A DNA stretch of 64,000 bases from JAFGXT01 sp963677165 (lineage in GTDB: Bacteria; Verrucomicrobiota; Lentisphaeria; Victivallales; SZUA-371): assembly GCA_963677165.2 (NCBI GenBank), contig CAXXSX010000002.1, forward strand, positions 744,001 through 808,000, given 5' to 3'. The notes under the pieces were generated by a model. The model worked only from the letters and a program-made list of their open reading frames with translations, did not search any database and had not been told where the DNA came from. Positions 1 through 7,913 of this stretch are shown here, piece after piece. Position numbers and translations under genes: made by a program. Positions within the stretch are counted from its first letter, which is position 1, and the number at the start of each line of letters is the position of its first letter.

Positions 1-87
1 GATCAAAAAATCGTAAGAAAGTATTCTTTAGAAAACTTAGATTCAACCGGCAAATTCATTGTGACATGCGAAATAGAAGAAAAATAG
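1..87 (+). CDS. C-terminal end of an unidentified protein (cut by window edge)
   Basis: Reading from base 1 in frame 1 gives 28 sense codons, ending in ...KFIVTCEIEEK and a TAG stop at 85-87. The other frames close quickly and the composition looks coding, so this is probably the 3' end of a gene that begins before the window. Nothing in the 28 residues identifies a family. A 9-bp hairpin follows about 34 bases later. Confidence 0.5.
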   Translation, partial: DQKIVRKYSLENLDSTGKFIVTCEIEEK

Positions 88-120
88 TGAATGCGAGTTC
101 AATTAAGGTAGTATAAATCG

Positions 121-145
121 GATACACGGAGTGGTGCCGTGTATC
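121..145. other. Hairpin after the truncated gene
   Basis: GATACACGG and CCGTGTATC form a perfect 9-bp stem around a 7-base loop. No T-run follows on either strand, so it is not a classical intrinsic terminator. It may still mark or protect the 3' end of the upstream transcript. Confidence 0.4.
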
Positions 146-286
146 GAAAAATTAGTTAAAATATATTGGTTAGTAATTGGTTATGAATTTTACGCAAAAG
201 TCCTACGGTACAAAATTTGATTTTTATAATATGAAAAATCAAAAATTGATATTTTCAATTAAACGAACATGATTCAGGAGAAATTT

Positions 287-470
287 ATGTATATCGGGGG
301 AGTGATTTGTTTGCCGACCAGGTACAGCCCTCCCGATCGCCCGTAAAATAGCCGTAAGCAACAAAAATAAAATACTCCGAATGTCCGCCATCGCCGCCGT
401 CGGCATGTTAGGCGACGCCAGCGACATCCTCTGGCACACCAAACTCAGCAAATCCTCCGACCTGGCTTGA
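287..470 (+). other. Possible decayed small gene between the window edge and parE
   Basis: An ATG at 287 has a good AGGAG six bases upstream, but its frame stops after 19 codons (MYIGGVICLPTRY...). A second frame is open from 306 to a TGA at 468-470 and reads protein-like (...GDASDILWHTKLSKSSDLA). Joined by a frameshift near 320 these would give a protein of about 60 residues. This could be a frameshifted remnant or chance. The rest of 88-713 shows only AT-rich sequence, a TTGATTTTT/AAAAATCAA hairpin at 217-242 and the parE promoter region. Confidence 0.2.
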
Positions 471-647
471 GCCCATCTCCACCTCTCAACTTTATTTCTT
501 CATTTTTTTACTTGGGCTTTTGGAAAATTTCTGCTGAACCGCTGGAGTTTTATTAAATCCATGTTATATTGGATTGTTACCTTAAGAAGCTTTAAGTGGA
601 TTTAAACCAGTTTCGAAGCAGTATTCGCCACTTGAACTTTTTGCTGC

Positions 648-657
648 TTGATATAAT
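648..657 (+). promoter_or_regulatory. Likely extended -10 promoter element for parE
   Basis: TGATATAAT fits an extended -10 element (TGnTATAAT) about 57 bases before the parE start. No good -35 box lies at standard spacing; TTGAAC is only 14 bases away. A TTCGAAGC motif occurs on both sides of it (about 612 and 674), which might be a regulatory inverted pair. Confidence 0.35.
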
Positions 658-713
658 GTAGATTAATCTTTCGCTTCGAAGCATAATTTTAGATACGGAA
701 CCAGCAGGAGAAT

Positions 714-2540
714 ATGAGTCAGGAAGTTGATGACGTAAAACCGGATGTTGTCTATGACGAGGACAAAATCCAGACACTAAGTTCACTTGAACATATTCGT
801 CGCCGTCCGGGCATGTATATCGGCCGGATGGGCAACGGTTCACACCCTGACGACGGCATCTACATTCTTCTCAAGGAAATCATTGACAACAGTATCGATG
901 AATTCATCATGGGCGCAGGCCGCCGTATCGACGTCACTTTCAACGAAAACGAAGTTATCGTACGCGACTACGGCCGAGGTATTCCACTTGGCAAACTGGT
1001 CGAATGCGTATCCATCATCAACACCGGTGGGAAGTATAACGACGATGTGTTCCAGTTTTCCGTAGGTCTTAACGGGGTGGGCACCAAGGCGGTAAACGCG
1101 CTTTCGAATAAATTTGTTGTACGCTCCACTCGCGATGGCAAGTACCACGAAGCCGAATTCAGTTGCGGCGAACTGCTGCGGGAAGACACCGGTAAAAGCG
1201 AAGAAAAGAATGGTACACAGGTTACGTTCGTGCCGGACAGTAATCTATTCCCGAAATATGAATACCAGATGGAATACATTGAGAAACGGCTGTGGATGTA
1301 TGCCTACCTTAACAGCGGACTTTCCATTTACCTGAACGGCGTACGCTACTATTCCCGCGACGGGCTTAAGGATCTGATTTCCAACGAAGTCGAAGACGAA
1401 GGTCTTTACGATATTATTCACTTTCGCGACAAGACAATTGAATTCGCGTTCTGCCATACCCGCAACTACGGCGAAAATTATTTTTCATTTGTAAACGGTC
1501 AGTACACCAACGACGGCGGAACCCACCTTTCGGCGTTCCGCGAAGGAATTTTGAAAGGAATCAACGAATTCGCAGGAAAGAACTACCAGGCTGCCGACGT
1601 GCGCGACGGTATTGTCGGCGCGGTCGGAATCAAGTTGAGAGAGCCGATATTTGAATCGCAGACCAAAAACAAGCTGGGTAATACCGATATCCGCGGCTGG
1701 ATTGTTAACGCGGTACGTCAGGTAGTGGTCGATCACATGCACCGCAACTTGGAAGAAGCCGAAGAAATCCTGAATAAAGTTAACCAGAACGAAAAACTGC
1801 GTAAGCAGATTCAGGCGGTTAAGAAGCAGTCGCGCGAAAAAGCCAAAAGAATGAGCTTGAAGATTCCGAAACTGAAAGACTGCAAATTTCATATGGGTGA
1901 CAACTCCAAGCGGGGCGAAGAAACCATGATTTTCCTGACAGAGGGTCAGTCTGCCGCCGGGTCAATGGTGAGTTGTCGCGATGTATACACCCAGGCGATT
2001 TTCTCCCTGAAAGGAAAACCGCTGAATGTTTTCGGCGAAAAATTCGAAAAGCTATACAAGAATGAAGAGCTTTATTATATTATGCAGACATTGAATATTG
2101 AAGACGATATCGAGAATCTGCGTTATAACAAAATCGTGATCGCGACAGACTCGGATGTTGACGGCCTGCATATCAGAAACCTGCTGCTGACTTTCTTCCT
2201 ATCCTTTTTTGAGCGTCTGGTGCTATCAGGACATGTGTTTATCCTGGAAACGCCGCTGTTCAGGGTAAGGAATAAAAAAGAAACAATTTACTGTTACGAT
2301 GATATAGAACGCGATACCGCGCTTCAAAAGCTTGGCGGCATCAACCGCGGCGTTGAAATAACCCGATTCAAAGGGCTCGGAGAAATCTCCCCGGATGAGT
2401 TCGGACAGTTTATCGGAGAAGATATCCGGCTGGTTCAAGTCACTCTTGACCATATGCGTAATGTACCGGACATGTTGGAATTTTACATGGGTAAAAATAC
2501 CCCGGATCGTAAAAGCCATATTATGGCAAACCTCGTATAA
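714..2540 (+). CDS. parE: DNA topoisomerase IV subunit B / GyrB-like type IIA ATPase subunit
   Basis: This is the ATPase and TOPRIM subunit of a type IIA topoisomerase, which works in the cytoplasm with the product of the next gene on chromosome topology and decatenation. Visible motifs: GHKL N-box DNSIDE (N59), DYGRGIP, the GLNGVGTKAVNALS lid loop, then the TOPRIM acid EGQSA (E410), DSDVDG (D479-D483) and RFKGLGE near the end. At 608 residues it is the short form without the long GyrB insert. The ATG at 714 is preceded by GGAG. It lies 58 bases before the subunit A gene, as in ParE/ParC pairs of Bacteroidetes. ParE rather than GyrB is inferred from length and from the partner lacking a GyrA box. 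Confidence 0.9.
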   Translation: MSQEVDDVKPDVVYDEDKIQTLSSLEHIRRRPGMYIGRMGNGSHPDDGIYILLKEIIDNSIDEFIMGAGRRIDVTFNENEVIVRDYGRGIPLGKLVECVSIINTGGKYNDDVFQFSVGLNGVGTKAVNALSNKFVVRSTRDGKYHEAEFSCGELLREDTGKSEEKNGTQVTFVPDSNLFPKYEYQMEYIEKRLWMYAYLNSGLSIYLNGVRYYSRDGLKDLISNEVEDEGLYDIIHFRDKTIEFAFCHTRNYGENYFSFVNGQYTNDGGTHLSAFREGILKGINEFAGKNYQAADVRDGIVGAVGIKLREPIFESQTKNKLGNTDIRGWIVNAVRQVVVDHMHRNLEEAEEILNKVNQNEKLRKQIQAVKKQSREKAKRMSLKIPKLKDCKFHMGDNSKRGEETMIFLTEGQSAAGSMVSCRDVYTQAIFSLKGKPLNVFGEKFEKLYKNEELYYIMQTLNIEDDIENLRYNKIVIATDSDVDGLHIRNLLLTFFLSFFERLVLSGHVFILETPLFRVRNKKETIYCYDDIERDTALQKLGGINRGVEITRFKGLGEISPDEFGQFIGEDIRLVQVTLDHMRNVPDMLEFYMGKNTPDRKSHIMANLV

Positions 2541-2544
2541 TATT

Positions 2545-2572
2545 TAAGAATTAAGAATTAAGAATTAAGAAT
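2545..2572. repeat. Four tandem copies of TAAGAAT between parE and parC
   Basis: A 7-bp unit is repeated exactly four times directly after the parE stop. It lies in the AT-rich leader of the next gene, which has no visible Shine-Dalgarno sequence. It may act as an unstructured A-rich translation enhancer, or simply be a slippage-prone microsatellite. Confidence 0.7.
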
Positions 2573-2598
2573 TTAAAAAAATCTTAACAAAAAAATAA

Positions 2599-5322
2599 AT
2601 GGCTGAAGATAACGACAAAATTGATTCACAGGAACCAGAGGACATTCATGAGGACGCCGCTCATACAGAGAACGGCGAAATCATAGAACCGGAAGCTCTT
2701 GGCGAAGGTGAAGTTGAAGCAAAAGCGGAATCAGGAAGCAACTCTTTCCTGAAACGGCTGATGGACGAAAACTTCATTGAATACGCATCATATGTGATCA
2801 AGGAACGCGCCATTCCGGATGTCGACGACGGCTTAAAACCGGTACAGCGCCGTATCCTCTGGTCGATGTTCCGTATGCATGACGGCAAATTCCATAAAGT
2901 CGCCAATGTTATCGGTCATACCATGCAGTACCATCCGCACGGAGACGCCTCAATCGGCGGCGCGCTGGTGGTTTTGGCCAACAAAGAATACTTTATCGAA
3001 AAACAGGGAAACTTTGGTAATATCTTTACCGGTGACGAAGCATCGGCAGCACGTTATATCGAGTGCCGGTTGTCGCCGCTGGGAAGCGAGGTCCTGTATA
3101 ACAATGATATTACTGAATTTATCGATTCATACGACGGACGTAATAAGGAGCCGGTTGTTCTGCCGGTAAAAATTCCTTCATTACTGATGATCGGCTGCGA
3201 AGGTATCGCGGTGGGTATGTCCACCAAGATCATGCCGCATAACTTCAACGAACTGCTTAACGCCCAGATTGCCTGCATTAAAAAGGAGCCGTTTGCGGTA
3301 TATCCGGACTTTCTTCAGGGTGGCATGATGGATGTTTCCGAATATGACGAGGGCAACGGTAAAGTTATTGTCCGCGCCAAAATCGATATTGTCGGGCGTA
3401 AACTGGTGATCCGGGAAATTCCGGCAACTACTACAACCGAGAGCCTGATCAGTTCCATCGAACGCGCCGAGGAAAAGGGTAAGATCAAGATTGCCCAGAT
3501 CAACGACTATACCGCGGAAGATGTGGAAATTGAAATCACGCCAACCCGCGGGTACGATCCGCAAAAAGCGCTTCAGGCTCTGTACGCATATACAGACTGC
3601 TCGGTATCAATCTCCGTAAACATGATGGTGATCAAGGAAAACCAGCCGACCCAGATGACGGTTCCGGAAGTAATCAGGCGCAACACCGACAAACTGCTTG
3701 AATATTTGAAACGCGAACTTGAAATCGAACTGGCCAAGCTGGAAGACCTGTTCCACAATAAAACCCTGGCGCAAATCTTTATTGAAAACCGTATCTACAA
3801 ACGTATTGAAGAGTGCGATTCCAATGAATTGGTATTCAAGGAAATTTATAAAGGACTGGAGCCATTCCGTGACATGCTCAAGCGTGATGTGGTCGACGAG
3901 GATATCGAGAGACTGCTGGCAATTCCAATCCGCCGTATTTCCCTGTTCGACATTAACAAGAACCGTAAGGATATCGAAGCCATTCTTGAAGATATCAAAC
4001 GGGTCAAAAAGAATTTGAAGCATCTTAAAGAATTTGCCATAAATTACCTTGAAGATTTGCTGAAAAAATATGGACATCTTTATCCACGCCGCACGATAAT
4101 CGACGAATTCGACCAAATCGACCGCCGCGCCGCCGCCCTTAACAATATCAAAGTAGGCTGGGATCGCAAGAATTGTTATATCGGTACCGGCGTAAAGAGC
4201 GACGACATGGTAACCTGTAACGAATTCGACCACCTGTTTTGTCTGGAACGCAGCGGTAAATACAAGGTTATTAACATTCCGGATAAGATGTTCATAGGCA
4301 GGCTTTACGATTTCCGTAAATATGACAAGGATCTCGAATTCGGCGTAATTTACAGCGACCGGAAATCCGGTAAAAGTTATATTAAGCGTTGTCGAGTTGA
4401 TAAATTCATCACTGACCGTGACTATAATATTTGTCCCGATGGCTGCCGTCTGGAATTGTTTACTCCAAGAACCGATGCGATTTATCAGCTGACTTTCGAT
4501 ACCCGGTTCAAGGATAAAAAGACCCGTGAAATCAATTTGATGGAATATCCGGAGCGCAGCGCACGCGCACGTGGTGTTCTTCTGGATGCCAAAAAACTGA
4601 TGAAAGTCACTCATGTCCGCTACCTCACGGAAGAAGAAAATGGGGCATTTTCACAACCAGATCAGTCGGAAGGTGATGATGACGATAATGACTCAAACGG
4701 CAACGGAAGCGCAAAAGAATCCGTAAAAACAACGGAAAAATCAAATCAAAACCCGGAAGAAGAAACTTCTATCGACCGCAAAGCAGAGAATAAGGTTGAA
4801 AAATCGCAGGATAAAGTCGAAAAAAAGAAATCTGAACCGGTTAAAAAAGAATCCGAAAAGAAAGATATTAAACCTGTTAAAGAAACGAAGGTAAAGCCGG
4901 AAGAGAGCCAAGCGGTTAAAGAAACAAAAGATACAGAGGAAAAAGCCGAACTGATTAAACAGGCTAAGGTAAAAAAGCCGGTCATTGAAGAAAAAATTCA
5001 GGAAAAGAAACCGGAACCGGAAATAAAGGTAAAAGAGCCTGAGAAAAAAGTAGAGACAGCTAAAGAAGAACCTGTCAAGGAACTAAAAAACGCTCCGGTA
5101 AAAGAGCTGAGCAAGACCGAGCCCAAAGCGGCACCAGTTAGACCGGAACCGGTAAAAGAAGAAAATGCGGCCAAACTGGATGTTAATCCGATTGTCGATT
5201 CAATAACAGAAAACGCTGAAACTCCAGCGAAAAAAACTGCAGAAAAACCACAAGAAAACGAAAAGAAAAATAAAGACGACGATGACGATTGGGGAATTGT
5301 CCAACCTGAGTTTGGATTTTAA
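2599..5322 (+). CDS. parC: DNA topoisomerase IV subunit A / GyrA-like, with a long Lys/Glu-rich tail
   Basis: This is the DNA cleavage-religation subunit that pairs with the preceding ATPase subunit. The winged-helix/tower core starts after a ~45-residue acidic lead (KPVQRRILWSM, QYHPHGDAS). The catalytic tyrosine is Y153 in ARYIECRLS. A coiled-coil region and a C-terminal beta-pinwheel (from about residue 515) follow. No GyrA box (QRRGGKG-like) is visible, favouring topoisomerase IV. Residues from about 678 to 907 are low-complexity: K/E/P-rich repeats ending in DDDDDWGIVQPEFGF. No Shine-Dalgarno precedes the ATG at 2599; the leader is A-rich. The amidohydrolase gene starts only 5 bases after the stop. 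Confidence 0.88.
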   Translation: MAEDNDKIDSQEPEDIHEDAAHTENGEIIEPEALGEGEVEAKAESGSNSFLKRLMDENFIEYASYVIKERAIPDVDDGLKPVQRRILWSMFRMHDGKFHKVANVIGHTMQYHPHGDASIGGALVVLANKEYFIEKQGNFGNIFTGDEASAARYIECRLSPLGSEVLYNNDITEFIDSYDGRNKEPVVLPVKIPSLLMIGCEGIAVGMSTKIMPHNFNELLNAQIACIKKEPFAVYPDFLQGGMMDVSEYDEGNGKVIVRAKIDIVGRKLVIREIPATTTTESLISSIERAEEKGKIKIAQINDYTAEDVEIEITPTRGYDPQKALQALYAYTDCSVSISVNMMVIKENQPTQMTVPEVIRRNTDKLLEYLKRELEIELAKLEDLFHNKTLAQIFIENRIYKRIEECDSNELVFKEIYKGLEPFRDMLKRDVVDEDIERLLAIPIRRISLFDINKNRKDIEAILEDIKRVKKNLKHLKEFAINYLEDLLKKYGHLYPRRTIIDEFDQIDRRAAALNNIKVGWDRKNCYIGTGVKSDDMVTCNEFDHLFCLERSGKYKVINIPDKMFIGRLYDFRKYDKDLEFGVIYSDRKSGKSYIKRCRVDKFITDRDYNICPDGCRLELFTPRTDAIYQLTFDTRFKDKKTREINLMEYPERSARARGVLLDAKKLMKVTHVRYLTEEENGAFSQPDQSEGDDDDNDSNGNGSAKESVKTTEKSNQNPEEETSIDRKAENKVEKSQDKVEKKKSEPVKKESEKKDIKPVKETKVKPEESQAVKETKDTEEKAELIKQAKVKKPVIEEKIQEKKPEPEIKVKEPEKKVETAKEEPVKELKNAPVKELSKTEPKAAPVRPEPVKEENAAKLDVNPIVDSITENAETPAKKTAEKPQENEKKNKDDDDDWGIVQPEFGF

Positions 5323-5327
5323 CGACA

Positions 5328-6488
5328 ATGAATGCCGACATAATCACAGCTGAAATAGCGTTGTACAAAAACCGAATTCGGGAAATCAGTGATTTCATTT
5401 ACAACCATCCCGAACTGGGATATGAAGAAATTCAGGCTGCGGAACTTCAGCGGAAATTTCTACAGGATAATGGTCTTGAAATTTCTATTCCCTGCGACTC
5501 CCTGCCAACTTCATTTGACGCGACAACCGGAAACGGTTCTCCGCATATTGCTATTCTTTCTGAATACGATGCCCTGCCGCAAATCGGTCATGCCTGCGGT
5601 CACAACCTGATCATGTCATCAGCTCTGGCCGCCGGGATTGCCGTAAAGAATATAATGGAAAAATTCAACCTTCCGGGAACGCTGCATATCATCGGCACTC
5701 CCGGAGAAGAGGCCAAAGGCGGCAAAGTCATAATGATTGATCAAGGAGTATTCGACGGAATTGACTGCGCCTTAATCTGTCATCCGTATTCCGCCACCCT
5801 GCCCGATCAGGGAATGCTGGCAGTATCGCGGTTTGATATTGATTTTTACGGTGAATCAGCCCATGCCGCAACGGCTCCGCATGACGGAAAAAATGCCCTT
5901 GACGCAATGACGCTGTTTTTTAACGGCATCAATGCCTGGCGCCAGCACATTAAGCCAAACAGCAGAGTTCATGGGGTTATTAAAGAAGGCGGCAATATGC
6001 CTAATATCATCCCTGACCATACCTCAGCATTCTTCTATGTACGCTCAACGGAAATGAAGACCCAGGAGGAAATGGAAACGCGATTTGCAAAGATCGCGGA
6101 AGGCGCGGCAATGATGACCGATACCGTCAGCAAAGTTGTGAAGCAGCCCAATGCCTATCTACCGGAAGTCGTCAACAAACCGCTCAACCGCTATTTTACA
6201 TCTCACGCGGCAGAGTTCGGGCTTGAGGTTGCAGAAGAAAACCCACAGGGACTGATTTCTTCGGACTTTGGAAATGTCTCTAGTATTCTTCCCGGTGCAA
6301 ACTGGTTTATCAAAGTTACGAAAGATAATTCGGCCCTGCATACAGAAGCATTTAAACAGGCAGTATGCACCGATTATGCTTTTGACCAGACCATGAAAAT
6401 TGCCGCAATCATGGCATCAACCGCCATAGAAACACTTGAGAATTCCAACTTTCTACAACAGATAAAAGAAGCCTTCGCCAACCGATAA
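5328..6488 (+). CDS. M20-family amidohydrolase/peptidase (M20D / PM20D2-like)
   Basis: A zinc-type amidohydrolase of 386 residues that should cleave an N-acyl or peptide amide in the cytoplasm; the substrate cannot be told. The metal and catalytic set looks intact: C90-G-H92 in GHACGHN, the E127-E128 pair in GTPGEEAKGGK, H152 in CHPY, and a late H338 in ALHTEA. The lid domain begins with SAHAATAPHDGKNAL. The CGHN form is typical of the M20D branch (aminoacylase, aminobenzoyl-glutamate hydrolase). No signal peptide is seen. It lies 5 bases after parC and probably shares its transcript, though no functional link is obvious. Confidence 0.85.
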   Translation: MNADIITAEIALYKNRIREISDFIYNHPELGYEEIQAAELQRKFLQDNGLEISIPCDSLPTSFDATTGNGSPHIAILSEYDALPQIGHACGHNLIMSSALAAGIAVKNIMEKFNLPGTLHIIGTPGEEAKGGKVIMIDQGVFDGIDCALICHPYSATLPDQGMLAVSRFDIDFYGESAHAATAPHDGKNALDAMTLFFNGINAWRQHIKPNSRVHGVIKEGGNMPNIIPDHTSAFFYVRSTEMKTQEEMETRFAKIAEGAAMMTDTVSKVVKQPNAYLPEVVNKPLNRYFTSHAAEFGLEVAEENPQGLISSDFGNVSSILPGANWFIKVTKDNSALHTEAFKQAVCTDYAFDQTMKIAAIMASTAIETLENSNFLQQIKEAFANR

Positions 6489-6573
6489 GCAAAGCACTTG
6501 AATTTTCTCGGAACTTGTATATAATAGTAATATATATTTCTATGTTAACTTAATAATACAATAGAGTTATGAA

Positions 6574-6915
6574 TTGAAATCATTACGGAAAATTATCAAT
6601 ACGCCAAAAACAATACCTATAATGTGGCTATTGGCATGCTCCCTTATGATTCTAAGCAACATTGGATTTGTCTTTAGCTGGTGGTCTGATATTATGTGGT
6701 TTCTTGTAGAAATACCCAACAAAACTCCTATCGACATGCCTAAGTATCCCGGGGAAAAAATCTGGCATGCATCAAAGGGATTAGGCGCATTATGCAATGT
6801 TATTTTTTTCAGCCTTATTGGATTGTTCTGGATAAGACAATTACTTAAAGTCCGCAAAAAACAACCAACTCCCCAAAAACAAACATATGCAACGCTTAAA
6901 GACAACGATTGTTGA
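6574..6915 (+). CDS. Small two-TM membrane protein, unknown function
   Basis: An open frame of 113 codons from a TTG start at 6574; no ATG fits better. Two hydrophobic stretches, at about residues 15-45 and 72-92, suggest a small inner-membrane protein with a short basic and glutamine-rich cytoplasmic tail (VRKKQPTPQKQ). I do not recognise a family. It stands alone, 86 bases after the amidohydrolase, and is followed within 20 bases by the REP pair upstream of the RAYT gene. Base composition is more AT-rich than the neighbouring core genes. Confidence 0.55.
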   Translation: MKSLRKIINTPKTIPIMWLLACSLMILSNIGFVFSWWSDIMWFLVEIPNKTPIDMPKYPGEKIWHASKGLGALCNVIFFSLIGLFWIRQLLKVRKKQPTPQKQTYATLKDNDC

Positions 6916-6934
6916 CAAAAGGGGCTAATGACTG

Positions 6935-7064
6935 CCGGAAAAGTAGGTGCCTGTTTTGATAAAACCGGCACACCGCGCATCAGCGCGGCATAATAAATCT
7001 AAAATTAAAAGAAATATCATTGCCGCTGGTGCGGCGGGCGTTTTCATCGAAAATCGCCCCTACT
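6935..7064. repeat. REP pair (BIME-like) upstream of the RAYT gene, copy 1
   Basis: Two GTAG-headed REP units face each other. On the plus strand, GTAG at 6943 is followed by the imperfect hairpin GTGCC-tGTTTT-gat-AAAACc-GGCAC (6947-6971). On the minus strand, GTAG (complement of 7060-7063) heads the hairpin GGGCGATTTTC-gat-GAAAACGCCC. Between them lie CCGCGC-ATCA-GCGCGG (6973-6988) and GCCGC-TGGT-GCGGC hairpins. A near-identical copy lies at 7663-7792. The tetranucleotide plus palindrome is the known layout of sites used by REP-associated tyrosine transposases. Confidence 0.85.
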
Positions 7065-7074
7065 AAAGAAAAAC

Positions 7075-7674
7075 ATGAAACGAGATTCAGAGACAATTCG
7101 ATTCTATCGCAAAAGACTTCCACATTGGGAAGTCACCGGTGGCTTGTACTTTGTTACAATACGACAATCAGGTACAATACCACAAAGAGGAATAGAAAAA
7201 CTACAAGCGTTGAAGGCGTCTCTGTCAAACAATGCCAATGCTGCCAGTATAGAACGTCAACGAAAAATCTTTTTGATGTTGGAGACATTACTGGATGGAA
7301 ACGATTCAGGAAATCTCTGCGAACAACCATATTTCGAAACAATTAAAGATGCAATAGAATATCGACATAAGGCAAAGAAATGGCATATGATCGAATATGT
7401 TGTTATGCCTAATCATGTTCACATGTTTTTCAAGAGCCATAGCCGGGATTTAGTTACTCTTCTTAAAGATTTCAAACGTTGGACAACAACCAAGTTTGCT
7501 CAAATTGATGATTTCAATAATGTGAAATGGCAACGAGAATGGTTTGACCATTGGTCAAGAACTCCTGAAGAAGACAATAAAATCATCAAATACATAAGAA
7601 ATAATCCACAAAAAGCCAATCTGGTTACTGACTATAAAAAATGGGCATATGGTAGCTGGACACCGGAAAAGTAG
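7075..7674 (+). CDS. REP-associated tyrosine transposase (RAYT, Y1_Tnp / TnpA_REP)
   Basis: A single-strand HUH-type endonuclease/transposase of 199 residues, believed in this family to cut and move REP elements. Landmarks: the N-terminal strand HWEVTGGLYFVTIRQ, the HUH motif H114-V-H116 in MPNHVHMFF, and the catalytic tyrosine Y173 in IKYIRNNP. Length is normal and the gene looks intact. It lies between two direct copies of a ~130 bp REP pair, 10 bases after the first. Its last codons and TAG stop (CCGGAAAAGTAG) form the beginning of the second copy. This is the usual layout of an active or recently active RAYT locus. Confidence 0.92.
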   Translation: MKRDSETIRFYRKRLPHWEVTGGLYFVTIRQSGTIPQRGIEKLQALKASLSNNANAASIERQRKIFLMLETLLDGNDSGNLCEQPYFETIKDAIEYRHKAKKWHMIEYVVMPNHVHMFFKSHSRDLVTLLKDFKRWTTTKFAQIDDFNNVKWQREWFDHWSRTPEEDNKIIKYIRNNPQKANLVTDYKKWAYGSWTPEK

Positions 7675-7792
7675 TGCCTGTTTTGATAAAACCGGCACAG
7701 CGCGCATCAACGCGGCAGTTTATACATGAAAATTTAAAACGATCATACTGCCGCTGGTGCGGCGGGCGTTTTCATCGAAAATCGCCCCTACT
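7663..7792. repeat. REP pair (BIME-like), copy 2, overlapping the RAYT stop codon
   Basis: Direct copy of 6935-7064. It holds GTAG at 7671-7674 with the GTGCC/GGCAC hairpin, then the GCCGC-TGGT-GCGGC hairpin, then the minus-strand GTAG (complement of 7788-7791) with the GGGCG...CGCCC hairpin. The stop codon TAG of the transposase is the last three bases of the GTAG head, so the repeat has captured or defined the gene's 3' end. Confidence 0.85.
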
Positions 7793-7865
7793 TAGGAAGG
7801 AACCGGTAAACAACGAAAGCGACGCAGAAGCGTTGAGTGTTAGTACGCTGTCAATCGTACTTACC

Positions 7866-7909
7866 TGCCGCTGGTGCGGCGGGCGTTTTCATCAAAAATC
7901 GCCCCTACT
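7866..7909. repeat. Single minus-strand REP unit
   Basis: A third copy of the 44-bp half: GCCGC-TGGT-GCGGC, then GGGCG...CGCCC, then CTAC. It has one change in the hairpin loop region (CATCA for CATCG). It ends 4 bases before the stop codon of the convergent DAHP synthase gene and could double as an mRNA 3'-end stabiliser. Confidence 0.8.
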
Positions 7910-7913
7910 TAAA

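Noticed and set aside
3607..4614. 335-codon open frame on the minus strand inside parC
   Set aside because: It is fully antisense to a clear topoisomerase subunit and has no family motifs; long antisense frames are expected from the codon use of the real gene.
714..5322. DNA gyrase (gyrB-gyrA)
   Set aside because: Subunit A lacks a GyrA box and subunit B is the short form, so topoisomerase IV is more likely, though the two cannot be fully separated by eye.
6935..7909. CRISPR array
   Set aside because: The repeats are few, irregularly spaced and hairpin-rich with GTAG heads, and flank a RAYT gene; no spacers or cas genes.
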